This document shows, piece after piece, positions 1 through 5,346 of a stretch of DNA of 6,660 bases. The DNA comes from Acidobacteriota bacterium (GTDB taxonomy: Bacteria; Acidobacteriota; Terriglobia; Terriglobales; Acidobacteriaceae), in the NCBI GenBank assembly GCA_003225515.1, contig QIAK01000155.1, forward strand, positions 4,778-11,437, in the 5' to 3' direction. Each line of letters starts with the position of its first letter. Within the stretch, counting starts at the first letter, position 1. The notes under the pieces were generated by a model. That model searched no databases and had not been told where the DNA came from. It worked only from the letters and a program-made list of their open reading frames with translations. A program made the position numbers and the translations under genes.

Positions 1-16
1 GTTTTAAAATCGCTCC

Positions 17-628
17 ATGCTCGACGTGCTGAAAATTCCGTCGTCCGAGCTTTTATCCCTGCTGGTGGCGGTCAGCTTCGCCGCGGGGCTCAATCTTTAC
101 GCGACCGTTGCCGTTCTGGGATTGCTGGCGCGCTTCGGCCACCTGCCGCTGCCGCCCGGACTTCTGCCGCTCGCAGGCTGGCCGGTTATCGCCTGCAGCG
201 GCGCACTCTTCGTGATCGAGTTCTTCGCGGATAAGATTCCCGCCTTCGATCTGATCTGGAATGCATTGCATACTTTTATCCGTGTGCCCGTTGCCGGACT
301 GCTGGCGTATCAAGCGACGCGGCAACTTTCTCCCGAGCACCAACTGCTGGCAACAATTCTGGGCGCAGGCATCGCTTTGATCGCCCATGCAGGGAAAACG
401 GGTGCGCGCGCGGCGGTTACGCCTTCACCCGAGCCGTTCTCGAACATCATTCTCAGCCTAGGCGAGGATGCTGTCGCCATCGGCCTCACATGGATGGCAA
501 CGCGGCATCCTTATGTAGCAGGCGGTCTGGCGACGGCTTTGGTAGTTATCATCGTGCTGCTTACTCGCTGGGTAATCCGCGCCATGCGCGCGTTGTTCCG
601 CGGCGCGGGGCGGGAATTCGCGGGATGA
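17..628 (+). CDS. DUF4126 family integral membrane protein
   Basis: A 203-residue hydrophobic protein with no assigned biochemical function. Likely membrane helices lie near residues 11-38, 53-70, 110-126 and 166-189. Motifs I associate with the DUF4126 family are visible: GLNLYATV at 24-31, FFADKIPAFD at 69-78, HTFIRVP at 85-91 and TPSPEPFSN at 135-143. The C-terminus is basic (RWVIRAMRALFRGAGR) and probably faces the cytoplasm. The ATG at 17 is the first start after the window edge and gives the usual N-terminus just before the first helix. There is no Shine-Dalgarno sequence, but a TAAAAT hexamer lies at 5-10, exactly 6 nt before the ATG. The gene converges on the next one with only 13 nt between stop codons. 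Family assignment is fairly secure; role unknown. Confidence 0.85.
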   Translation: MLDVLKIPSSELLSLLVAVSFAAGLNLYATVAVLGLLARFGHLPLPPGLLPLAGWPVIACSGALFVIEFFADKIPAFDLIWNALHTFIRVPVAGLLAYQATRQLSPEHQLLATILGAGIALIAHAGKTGARAAVTPSPEPFSNIILSLGEDAVAIGLTWMATRHPYVAGGLATALVVIIVLLTRWVIRAMRALFRGAGREFAG

Positions 629-641
629 CCTCGCTGCAGTC

Positions 642-1754
642 TCAGGCAGCAAGGCCCAGAAATTTCCGTACGCGGTGCAACTCGGCTTCGAGTTCGCGAT
701 TGAAGGCACGATCCCGCGGCGACTGAGATGGCACATAGCCGAACTCAGACGCAAGCTCGCCATTCTTTACTGACAGATTGGCCCAGCCAATTACACGATC
801 CCTCCACAGCAGGGGCAACGAGTAATATCCGCGCTTGCGTTGCGCGGCGGGAGTGTAGGCTTCGAAACGGTATTCCCACCCCCACAGAAGGGCGAAGCGG
901 GCGCGATCCCATACGACGGGATCGAATGGCGCGAGCAGGCGCACGATTTCTTCCGGCTCGTGACCACGAGGCACTTTCGTTTCCAGTGGCCAATACCATT
1001 CGACACCTTCAAAACGAGCATGCGCAAGCCGCTCTTTGGCCCGCCGCAATGCAGCAGTCAACTCACCTTCCCATTGCGGCGCGGCGTAACGCAGGCGGCG
1101 CACGAGAATTCCCAGACGCGCATCCGGCAGCGGTGCGTAGATGCGAACCGCGACATCGACGAGCGCATCGACGCGCGCCTGGCGTGCGGCTGCGCCGGTA
1201 GGCGCAGGTTCATGCTGATGTGCCGCATAGATGCGGATGCCCGCTTCCCGCCGCACCACTCGCAGCAGGCCTTGGTAGTGCATGGCATCCAGAAGGTGAG
1301 TCGTTGCATTCGAGGAGCCTCCCCAATAATTCTTCACCTTGCCGTGTGCGAAATGGTCATCGACGTCGCGCGGATGTACGGACCCATGTTCGCGCACGAA
1401 CTCCAGCAGCATTTGCACGCGTTTTTTACGCGCGCCTGGCCAGAGCTGAAGTGTGCCGACAGGGACGCGACAGTCGGTCCGCGCATGCATGAGCGCCTGC
1501 ACCGACCTGGTTACGAATCCATAGTTAATGAAGAAATCTTCTTCAATGTCCAGCTTGGTGTAACGGCGTTCGAGGTCGCCCGCTCTGTAGTCCTTAACGC
1601 GATGCCGCAGGATCAGATCCTGCGCGCGTGCCGGGGCGCGGATGGGATCCGCCTGCACAAATCCCAACCGCTCGAGAGCGCGTTTTAGCGTGGTCGGCGG
1701 GAATAGGCTGTTGGCGACCGCAAGCCGCCGCAGATCATCGAGAGTCACGGGCAT
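642..1754 (-). CDS. YcaQ/AlkX-like winged-helix DNA glycosylase family protein
   Basis: A 370-residue protein of the HTH_42 (YcaQ/AlkZ) family, whose studied members are DNA glycosylases that release bulky alkylated bases or unhook interstrand crosslinks. The N-terminal region carries VQADPIRAPARAQDLIL at 33-49, which aligns by eye with the E. coli YcaQ segment containing the QxD catalytic motif; here it is Q34-A-D36. The C-terminal signature is strong: LAPFDPVVWDR at 274-284, then YRFEAYTPAAQRKRGYY at 295-311 and LPLLW at 313-317. Length is a little shorter than E. coli YcaQ (about 410). The ATG at 1754 gives a normal family N-terminus. No Shine-Dalgarno sequence is seen, but TAACAT lies 6 nt upstream on the minus strand. 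It is transcribed away from ribBA and stands alone. The family is well supported; the exact lesion repaired is not predictable. Confidence 0.88.
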   Translation of the reverse strand: MPVTLDDLRRLAVANSLFPPTTLKRALERLGFVQADPIRAPARAQDLILRHRVKDYRAGDLERRYTKLDIEEDFFINYGFVTRSVQALMHARTDCRVPVGTLQLWPGARKKRVQMLLEFVREHGSVHPRDVDDHFAHGKVKNYWGGSSNATTHLLDAMHYQGLLRVVRREAGIRIYAAHQHEPAPTGAAARQARVDALVDVAVRIYAPLPDARLGILVRRLRYAAPQWEGELTAALRRAKERLAHARFEGVEWYWPLETKVPRGHEPEEIVRLLAPFDPVVWDRARFALLWGWEYRFEAYTPAAQRKRGYYSLPLLWRDRVIGWANLSVKNGELASEFGYVPSQSPRDRAFNRELEAELHRVRKFLGLAA

Positions 1755-1801
1755 GGACAGATGTTACCCAAGTCGGTTTGGCTATGGGCGGCAGCGTGGG
1801 A

Positions 1802-1852
1802 GCGGGAGATCCTTCGCTTTGCCTGAAGAGCGGCGCAGCTCAGGATGACACC
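1802..1852 (+). repeat. Interspersed 51-bp intergenic repeat, copy 1
   Basis: Begins gcgggagatccttcgct and ends ctcaggatgacacc. It differs from copy 2 at 4 of 51 positions by my count, and has the same length with no gaps. The ends ATCCT and AGGAT are complementary, so the element can fold into a hairpin. On the minus strand it reads GTCATCCTGAGC...AAGGATCTC, a type of repeat I recall from acidobacterial intergenic regions. It sits between the 5' ends of two divergent genes, unlike the other two copies. Confidence 0.8.
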
Positions 1853-1890
1853 GACCAAAATCCGACCTTATGCGTTCGCAAGTTTGGCTT

Positions 1891-1899
1891 TGTTAAAAT
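1891..1899 (+). promoter_or_regulatory. Extended -10-like element for ribBA
   Basis: TGTTAAAAT (TGn plus TAAAAT) ends 9 nt before the ribBA ATG. A transcript starting about 7 nt downstream would have a leader of only a few bases. No convincing -35 box and no Shine-Dalgarno sequence are visible, which fits a very short leader. Prediction from sequence only. Confidence 0.4.
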
Positions 1900-1908
1900 G
1901 ACCCCAAT

Positions 1909-3066
1909 ATGAGCCCCTCATCTCCATTCACGAATGTTCCAGATGCGATTGAGGAAATCCGGGCTGGCCGGATGATTGTTGTCATAGACGATGAAGACCG
2001 CGAGAACGAAGGTGACCTGACGATTGCGGCCGAGAAAGTTACGCCCGAGGCAATCAACTTCATGGCCAAGTACGGCCGCGGACTGATCTGCCTGGCAATG
2101 ACCGAGGAGCGGCTTGAGCACCTCAATATCGGGCCGATGACTTCGGAGAACACTTCGCAGTTCGGCACCGCATTTTGCGAGGCGATTGATGCCCGCACCG
2201 GCGTGACCACCGGCATTTCCGCCCACGACCGCTCGCGCACGATTCAGGTGGCCATCGATCCTGCAACCAAGCCCAACGATCTGGCGCGTCCGGGCCACGT
2301 CTTCCCTCTCCGCGCACGCAAAGGCGGAGTGCTGGTGCGCGCCGGGCAGACTGAGGCTGCGGTCGACCTGGCGCGGCTGGCCGGCATGGTGCCGGCAGGA
2401 ATCATCTGCGAAATCATGAAGGACGATGGCAGCATGGCGCGAGTGCCGGACCTGACCGAATTCTGCCGCGAGCACAATATGAAGATGCTCACGGTCGCCG
2501 AGTTGATCCGCTACCGGATGGAGCATGAACGGTATGTGCATCGCGTCGGCGAAGCTCTGGTCGATACCCGGTTCGGCGAGTTTCGCCTGATCGCCTATGA
2601 GAGCGAAGTCGATGGCGGCGAGTCGCACGTCGCCATGGTTCGCGGGGACATTGAGCACAGTGATTCTCCGGTGCTGGTGCGCATGCACGCTCACTGCCTG
2701 ATGGGGGATGTGTTCGGCGCAATCGGCTGCGAATGCCATGCGACGCTGGAAGGCTCGCTTCGCCGCATCTCACAGGAAGGCGGCGCGCTGATTTATCTGC
2801 ACCAGACTTCGCAGGGCTTTTCGGTGGAGAAAGTTGGGGAGCGCACCGCGCTCAGTTTTCACCGCGGACGCAAGCTGCCGTCGCTGTTCGAGAGCGAGAA
2901 GCAGATTCAGCGCGAGATTGGCATTGGCGCGCAAATTCTTTCCGACCTGAACCTGCGGCGGATACGGCTACTGACGAATCGTCCCAAAAAAGTTGCGGCG
3001 CTGGAAGGCTTTGGCATCGAGATTGTCGAACAGGTTCCGGTGGAATTGCAGGAAGTGAAGAGATGA
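1909..3066 (+). CDS. ribBA: RibBA-type protein: DHBP synthase with divergent GTP cyclohydrolase II domain
   Basis: A 385-residue two-domain riboflavin-pathway protein. Residues about 8-205 are 3,4-dihydroxy-2-butanone-4-phosphate synthase (RibB), which makes the four-carbon unit of riboflavin from ribulose 5-phosphate. The acidic loop [11 protein letters not shown] (27-37), RPGHVFPL (127-134) and the ICEIMKDDG segment (166-174) are all intact. Residues about 208-378 have the RibA (GTP cyclohydrolase II) fold. The zinc-ligand pattern is kept as C263, C274 and C276 ([16 protein letters not shown]), and the end [11 protein letters not shown] with LLTNRPKKV is typical. However, the catalytic RQEGRGIGL segment is replaced by HQTSQGFSV (298-306) and the DTVEAN region is not recognisable. 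GTP cyclohydrolase activity is therefore doubtful, as in the RibBX hybrids known from other bacteria. The ATG at 1909 gives a normal RibB N-terminus. No riboflavin neighbours are seen. Confidence 0.92.
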   Translation: MSPSSPFTNVPDAIEEIRAGRMIVVIDDEDRENEGDLTIAAEKVTPEAINFMAKYGRGLICLAMTEERLEHLNIGPMTSENTSQFGTAFCEAIDARTGVTTGISAHDRSRTIQVAIDPATKPNDLARPGHVFPLRARKGGVLVRAGQTEAAVDLARLAGMVPAGIICEIMKDDGSMARVPDLTEFCREHNMKMLTVAELIRYRMEHERYVHRVGEALVDTRFGEFRLIAYESEVDGGESHVAMVRGDIEHSDSPVLVRMHAHCLMGDVFGAIGCECHATLEGSLRRISQEGGALIYLHQTSQGFSVEKVGERTALSFHRGRKLPSLFESEKQIQREIGIGAQILSDLNLRRIRLLTNRPKKVAALEGFGIEIVEQVPVELQEVKR

Positions 3067-3132
3067 CCGAACGGTTTGGACCAGGGAAAACAATCGGGCA
3101 GCCCTGCAGATTCTTTTCGCTTTTGGCCTTTA

Positions 3133-3150
3133 GCGGGCAGGAGTGCCCGC
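3133..3150 (+). repeat. GC-rich hairpin between convergent genes
   Basis: GCGGGCA (3133-3139) and TGCCCGC (3144-3150) form a perfect 7-bp stem with a GGAG loop. It lies 67 nt after the ribBA stop and about 30 nt before the 3' end of the opposing zinc-ribbon gene, so it could end transcription from either side. No clean U-tract follows on the plus strand (TCTACACAATTTC). The sequence resembles a hairpin repeat I associate with acidobacterial genomes (gcgggcaggagtgcccgc). Terminator function is a guess. Confidence 0.6.
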
Positions 3151-3181
3151 TCTACACAATTTCTCTAGACCCAGAATTTAT

Positions 3182-3445
3182 CTAGAAAGGCTTGCGGGCC
3201 ACTACTTCGCTGTCGCGGATGAAGAACTGCGCTGAGCAGTGCTCCGATCCGCAAATAACGGGCAGGAAGCCGTTGATCTGTTTGCGCGTGATCAGCCCCA
3301 GCATTCCGCATGAGGGGCAGGCCAACACGGCCCAGTAAGGATCTTCCTTTTCGCCAATCTCCCCGGCGTTTTCCAGCACGAAGACGGTGCCCGGCTGCAT
3401 CTGTTCCGGAATCCACTCATTGAGAAGGTCCAGTTCACCGACCAT
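3182..3445 (-). CDS. Small zinc-ribbon-like protein, function unknown
   Basis: An 87-residue protein I cannot assign to a named family. Two cysteine pairs are visible: C43-P-S-C46 (LACPSCGMLG) and C65-G-S-E-H-C70 (ICGSEHCSAQF). The spacing suits a single zinc ribbon, with H69 as a possible alternative ligand. The second pair is followed by the short strand QFFIRD, as in many zinc ribbons. There is no signal peptide or membrane segment, so it is probably cytoplasmic. The start at 3445 is well supported: AGGAGG lies 9 nt upstream on the minus strand (3455-3460). It lies 68 nt downstream of the MerR-family gene on the same strand and could be co-transcribed with it. An overlapping reading frame at 3165-3416 lacks these motifs and was not chosen. 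Confidence 0.75.
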   Translation of the reverse strand: MVGELDLLNEWIPEQMQPGTVFVLENAGEIGEKEDPYWAVLACPSCGMLGLITRKQINGFLPVICGSEHCSAQFFIRDSEVVARKPF

Positions 3446-3454
3446 GTCTGTCTT

Positions 3455-3460
3455 CCTCCT
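3455..3460 (-). promoter_or_regulatory. Strong Shine-Dalgarno, zinc-ribbon gene
   Basis: AGGAGG on the minus strand, 9 nt before the ATG at 3445. It is the best ribosome-binding sequence in the window and fixes this start. It contrasts with several neighbours that have none. Confidence 0.8.
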
Positions 3461-3513
3461 GTGTCCGTAGTCCGATTCGAACTGTTCTACGTCCGTGCTG
3501 TTCCTGCGTTTAC

Positions 3514-3987
3514 CTACGAAACTTTTTTAGCACGCCTGCGGTAATCCGGCGACGTTACTGAAGTATTCGCCTTAGAAGACATGACCCCGGCGCGTACCTG
3601 CCGCACCGCGTCACTCAGGCAAACGCCCAAAATGGGCTGGTCGGAATTCTTCAGAATGTCGACGATCTGGCGCGCGGACGTCTCCAGATAAAGATGCGTT
3701 CCATCGGTCAGGAGGTGGCATTCCGAGCCGCGGCTGACGATGTCTGCGAGTCCCTTGCCCAGCTCGCGGTCGAGGAACCGCATGACTTTGCGAACACCTT
3801 GGAGAGAAAATCCTTTGCGCCGCAATTCGCAGATCACCGCCACTTCGGTCAGGTGATTCATGGAATAAAGTCGGCGGTGACCTTCCCGCTCGGGCTTCAC
3901 TACGCCGCGCTCATCCCACCATTGGAGCTGGCGAGGCGTGATGCCGGTAAGGGCAATTAACTGCTGAGATGTGAACCGATCCTGCAT
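3514..3987 (-). CDS. MerR-family transcriptional regulator
   Basis: A 157-residue DNA-binding protein. Residues about 5-72 form the MerR winged helix-turn-helix: FTSQQLIALTGITPRQLQWWDERGVVKP (5-32 in two pieces: TSQQLIALTGITPRQL, then WWDERGVV), the wing REGHRRLYS and the second helix pair ending in GFSLQGVRKVMRFL. Residues 92-132 form a small effector region (LLTDGTHLYLE, QPILGVCLSDAVRQVRA). C90 and C123 are the only cysteines after the DNA-binding domain, so the inducer is not obvious. The tail is basic (RRRAKK). The frame stays open to an ATG at 4035, but I chose the ATG at 3987 because the domain begins there, GGGGG lies a few bases upstream, and the longer version would translate a perfect palindrome. 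The gene may form a transcript with the zinc-ribbon gene downstream. Confidence 0.85.
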   Translation of the reverse strand: MQDRFTSQQLIALTGITPRQLQWWDERGVVKPEREGHRRLYSMNHLTEVAVICELRRKGFSLQGVRKVMRFLDRELGKGLADIVSRGSECHLLTDGTHLYLETSARQIVDILKNSDQPILGVCLSDAVRQVRAGVMSSKANTSVTSPDYRRRAKKVS

Positions 3988-4012
3988 GAACCCCCGAAAC
4001 AATTTGTAAGGT

Positions 4013-4028
4013 AAATGTTTAAACATTT
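4013..4028. promoter_or_regulatory. Candidate operator: 16-bp perfect palindrome
   Basis: AAATGTTTAAACATTT is a perfect inverted repeat centred between 4020 and 4021, 26 nt upstream of the preferred MerR-family start. On the minus strand a TAAAAT hexamer (4025-4030) overlaps its edge and could be the -10 box. A site at this place would suit autoregulation by the MerR-family protein. No -35 box is clear. This is inference from position and symmetry. Confidence 0.4.
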
Positions 4029-4123
4029 TAGGCATGGTGGCCTGTGGATTGAGCGGAGAATCGGAGTGGGAGGGTTGACTAAGAGAGTTCCTGGTTGGGT
4101 GGCGATAATGCGAGTTTAGTGGC

Positions 4124-4174
4124 GCGGGAGATCCTTCGCTTCGCCTGAAGAACGGCTCCGCTCAGGATGACACC
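4124..4174 (+). repeat. Interspersed 51-bp intergenic repeat, copy 2
   Basis: Same length and orientation as copy 1, starting gcgggagatccttcgct and ending ctcaggatgacacc. The complementary ends ATCCT (4131-4135) and AGGAT (4164-4168), plus two inner G-C pairs, can form a stem. It lies about 24 nt past the 3' end of the ThiS-like gene, in the 162-bp space before the MerR-family gene's long-frame start. Confidence 0.8.
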
Positions 4175-4197
4175 CTCTGTTTGCGAGGCTGCACTTT

Positions 4198-4425
4198 TCA
4201 GTGACGCTGGAGTTCCAGGCCGCCGCCTACGAAGTGGACCACCTCCAGGCGGTCGCCCTCGTTCAGTATGGTCTCAGCCCAGCGGTCGCGCGGCACGATG
4301 TCGCGGTTCAATTCAACGGCCACACGGTCGGCCTTCATGCCGAGGATTTCCACCAGAGCAGCGAGTGTAAAGGGAGCGGGAGAGGCGCCGAAATCGCGCT
4401 CTTCGCCATTGATCTGAACTTTCAT
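4198..4425 (-). CDS. thiS: ThiS-like sulfur carrier protein with C-terminal tail
   Basis: A 75-residue ubiquitin-like (beta-grasp) sulfur carrier. ThiS is adenylated and thiocarboxylated on its C-terminal Gly-Gly and donates sulfur for the thiazole ring of thiamine. Family features are clear: [10 protein letters not shown] at the start, [18 protein letters not shown] (35-52) and the end EVVHFVGGG (61-69), which matches the B. subtilis ThiS end VHFVGGG. Unusually, six residues (LELQRH) follow the glycines before the stop. A tail would block thiocarboxylate chemistry unless removed, so the protein may need a protease, be mutated, or serve another pathway. No other thi gene is in view. The ATG at 4425 has no Shine-Dalgarno sequence; TGGTAAAAC lies 6 nt upstream. 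A MoaD-like role is the main alternative, but the sequence favours ThiS. Confidence 0.82.
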   Translation of the reverse strand: MKVQINGEERDFGASPAPFTLAALVEILGMKADRVAVELNRDIVPRDRWAETILNEGDRLEVVHFVGGGLELQRH

Positions 4426-4431
4426 TCGCGT

Positions 4432-4440
4432 GTTTTACCA
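4432..4440 (-). promoter_or_regulatory. Extended -10-like element for thiS
   Basis: On the minus strand TGGTAAAAC ends exactly 6 nt before the thiS ATG, the spacing expected if transcription starts at the A of ATG. No Shine-Dalgarno sequence is present and no good -35 box is seen. Confidence 0.35.
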
Positions 4441-4487
4441 GGGCGGCTCTTCGCAGCTTGAAGTCTGGGCCACGATGGACCCGTGCC

Positions 4488-4537
4488 GGCGGAGATCCCT
4501 CGCTCCGCCTGAAGTACGGCTACGCTCGGGATGACTC
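4488..4537 (+). repeat. Interspersed intergenic repeat, copy 3 (diverged)
   Basis: Aligns to copies 1 and 2 through ggagatccctcgct and gctcgggatgactc, with one base missing near the left end and several substitutions. The end pair is now ATCCC and GGGAT, so both arms changed together and the stem is kept. It lies 12 nt beyond the 3' end of the downstream-reading unknown protein gene. Same orientation as the other copies. Confidence 0.75.
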
Positions 4538-4549
4538 TATAACGATTCG

Positions 4550-5134
4550 CTACTCCGCTTTGCGCAGTACGAATTTTCGGGTGGCGGTGCGGCCTTCGAA
4601 GCTGGCTTGAACTAGAAGGGACGCATCCGGCAGGTCCGCTTCCGCGACTTCAATCTTAATTTCGGCGGCGCCTCCAGAGTCGGCTACTGCCTGCGTATAA
4701 AAGGGAGCCGCGCCGGGACGCGCGAAGCGAAAGGTCAGGCGCGCACTCGGCGCCGGCGCGCCACTTTCCGTAACGCGCAACTGCATCGTCAGGTTGCGGT
4801 CGGCGTGAATCGATTCCGCATTCAACCACTGCACGTCCAACTCCTTGACTGCGGCCAAGGCTTCCGGCTCGGGATGATCGAGAATATTCTCCAGTTTGCC
4901 TTCCCGGATGGCATCGAGCACGAGGCGGTGTTGCTCGCGGAGTAACTGCTCTTTCTGCGCGTCACCGACTTGCACCTCGCTGGTCTTGCTGCCATAGGAG
5001 GTGGCTTTCTTGCCTACACAGCGGCCACGCACGAAGACCTGCGTCTGCAAGAGGAGTTCCCCTTCACGCGCCTCACTCTGCACGTGGTAGATGGTGTCGC
5101 CGTGCTTGACGTCGGTATTGAAGCCGAAAATCAT
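4550..5134 (-). CDS. Two-domain protein of unknown function
   Basis: A 194-residue protein. The N-terminal part (1-50) opens MIFGFNTDVKHGDTIYHVQSEA and continues LLLQTQVFVRGRCVGKKATSY, a pattern I recall from unannotated acidobacterial proteins but cannot tie to a function. Residues about 58-98 are helical and charged. Residues about 99-191 look like an Ig-like beta-sandwich: LDVQWLN, NLTMQLRV, ARLTFRFARPG, AEIKIEVAEADLPDASLLVQASFEG, ATRKFVLRK. There is no signal peptide or membrane helix, so it is probably cytoplasmic. The frame stays open to an ATG at 5215, but that extension is read through an AT-rich repeat array, so the ATG at 5134 is preferred. No clear Shine-Dalgarno sequence. It diverges from nuoA across a repeat-filled gap. 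Confidence 0.72.
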   Translation of the reverse strand: MIFGFNTDVKHGDTIYHVQSEAREGELLLQTQVFVRGRCVGKKATSYGSKTSEVQVGDAQKEQLLREQHRLVLDAIREGKLENILDHPEPEALAAVKELDVQWLNAESIHADRNLTMQLRVTESGAPAPSARLTFRFARPGAAPFYTQAVADSGGAAEIKIEVAEADLPDASLLVQASFEGRTATRKFVLRKAE

Positions 5135-5135
5135 A

Positions 5136-5260
5136 TGGGATTGTGTAATTTGGTAGTTGAGGAATTGAAAGTAAATCAAGCTCGCGGGCGGCGCCCGAGG
5201 CCTCGCAGTTTTCAATTTCCCAATTACAAAATTACCAAATTACTCAATTACGCAATTTGC
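5136..5260. repeat. Inverted arrays of an 8-bp CAATTACN unit around a GC-rich core
   Basis: The right array has six consecutive 8-bp units on the plus strand (5213-5260): CAATTTCC, CAATTACA, AAATTACC, AAATTACT, CAATTACG, CAATTTGC. The left array has four units on the minus strand (5167 down to 5136): CAATTCCT, CAACTACC, AAATTACA, CAATCCCA. Both arrays read outward from a core (5171-5212) that contains two perfect palindromes: CGGGCG-G-CGCCCG (5185-5197) and CGAGGCCTCG (5196-5205). The whole can fold as one long cruciform or hairpin. The left edge touches the start codon of the unknown protein gene. Confidence 0.8.
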
Positions 5261-5271
5261 CGATCGCTCGC

Positions 5272-5305
5272 TTGACACTCTGAGTGTAAGCCCATAACCT
5301 AGAAT
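5272..5305 (+). promoter_or_regulatory. Candidate promoter for the nuo operon
   Basis: A perfect TTGACA -35 box at 5272-5277 is followed 17 nt later by a weak TAACCT (5295-5300), or 22 nt later by a better TAGAAT (5300-5305). Neither pairing is ideal. An AT-rich TATATA at 5332-5337, 9 nt before the nuoA ATG, is an alternative -10 with no clear -35. Confidence 0.45.
5275..5287. promoter_or_regulatory. Candidate operator: ACACTC-T-GAGTGT palindrome
   Basis: A perfect 13-bp inverted repeat with one central base overlaps the right half of the TTGACA box and runs into the spacer. A repressor bound here would block the putative nuo promoter. I do not recognise the motif as a known regulator's site. 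Confidence 0.35.
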
Positions 5306-5346
5306 GTTTAGTTAACGCTTGGCGCGAATTATATATACCTCGTCCT

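Larger units (their letters stand above)
1755..1908. other. Divergent intergenic region, ycaQ-like / ribBA
   Basis: A 154-bp gap between two outward-reading starts. It holds a -10-like TAACAT (minus strand, 1761-1766) beside the ycaQ-like start, one copy of the 51-bp interspersed repeat (1802-1852), and an extended -10-like element before ribBA. I looked for an FMN riboswitch before ribBA and saw none of its conserved segments. Confidence 0.6.

Noticed and set aside
840..1688. Long plus-strand open frame opposite the ycaQ-like gene
   Set aside because: It is antisense to a gene with clear family motifs and its translation shows no recognisable domain; long antisense frames are expected in GC-rich DNA.
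1755..1908. Possible FMN riboswitch before ribBA
   Set aside because: None of the conserved RFN-element segments are present and the predicted leader is too short.
1918..2739. Long minus-strand open frame opposite ribBA
   Set aside because: Histidine- and alanine-rich translation typical of an antisense shadow; the plus strand is unmistakably RibBA.
3063..3185. 40-codon frame starting at the ATGA overlap with the ribBA stop
   Set aside because: The overlap looks like translational coupling, but the frame runs through the hairpin repeat, has no ribosome-binding site of its own and resembles no known protein.
3988..4035. Extended N-terminus of the MerR-family protein
   Set aside because: The extra 16 residues precede the normal domain start, lack a ribosome-binding site and would translate the palindrome; the ATG at 3987 is better.
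4426..4549. Possible TPP riboswitch before thiS
   Set aside because: The CTGAGA and ACCTGATCTGG-type segments are absent on the minus strand; the region instead holds repeat copy 3.
5135..5215. Extended N-terminus of the unknown two-domain protein
   Set aside because: The extension is translated from the 8-bp repeat array and its core, so it is unlikely to be real coding sequence.
5213..5260. CRISPR-like short regular repeats
   Set aside because: The 8-bp units are directly adjacent with no spacers, so this is a simple tandem array, not a CRISPR.
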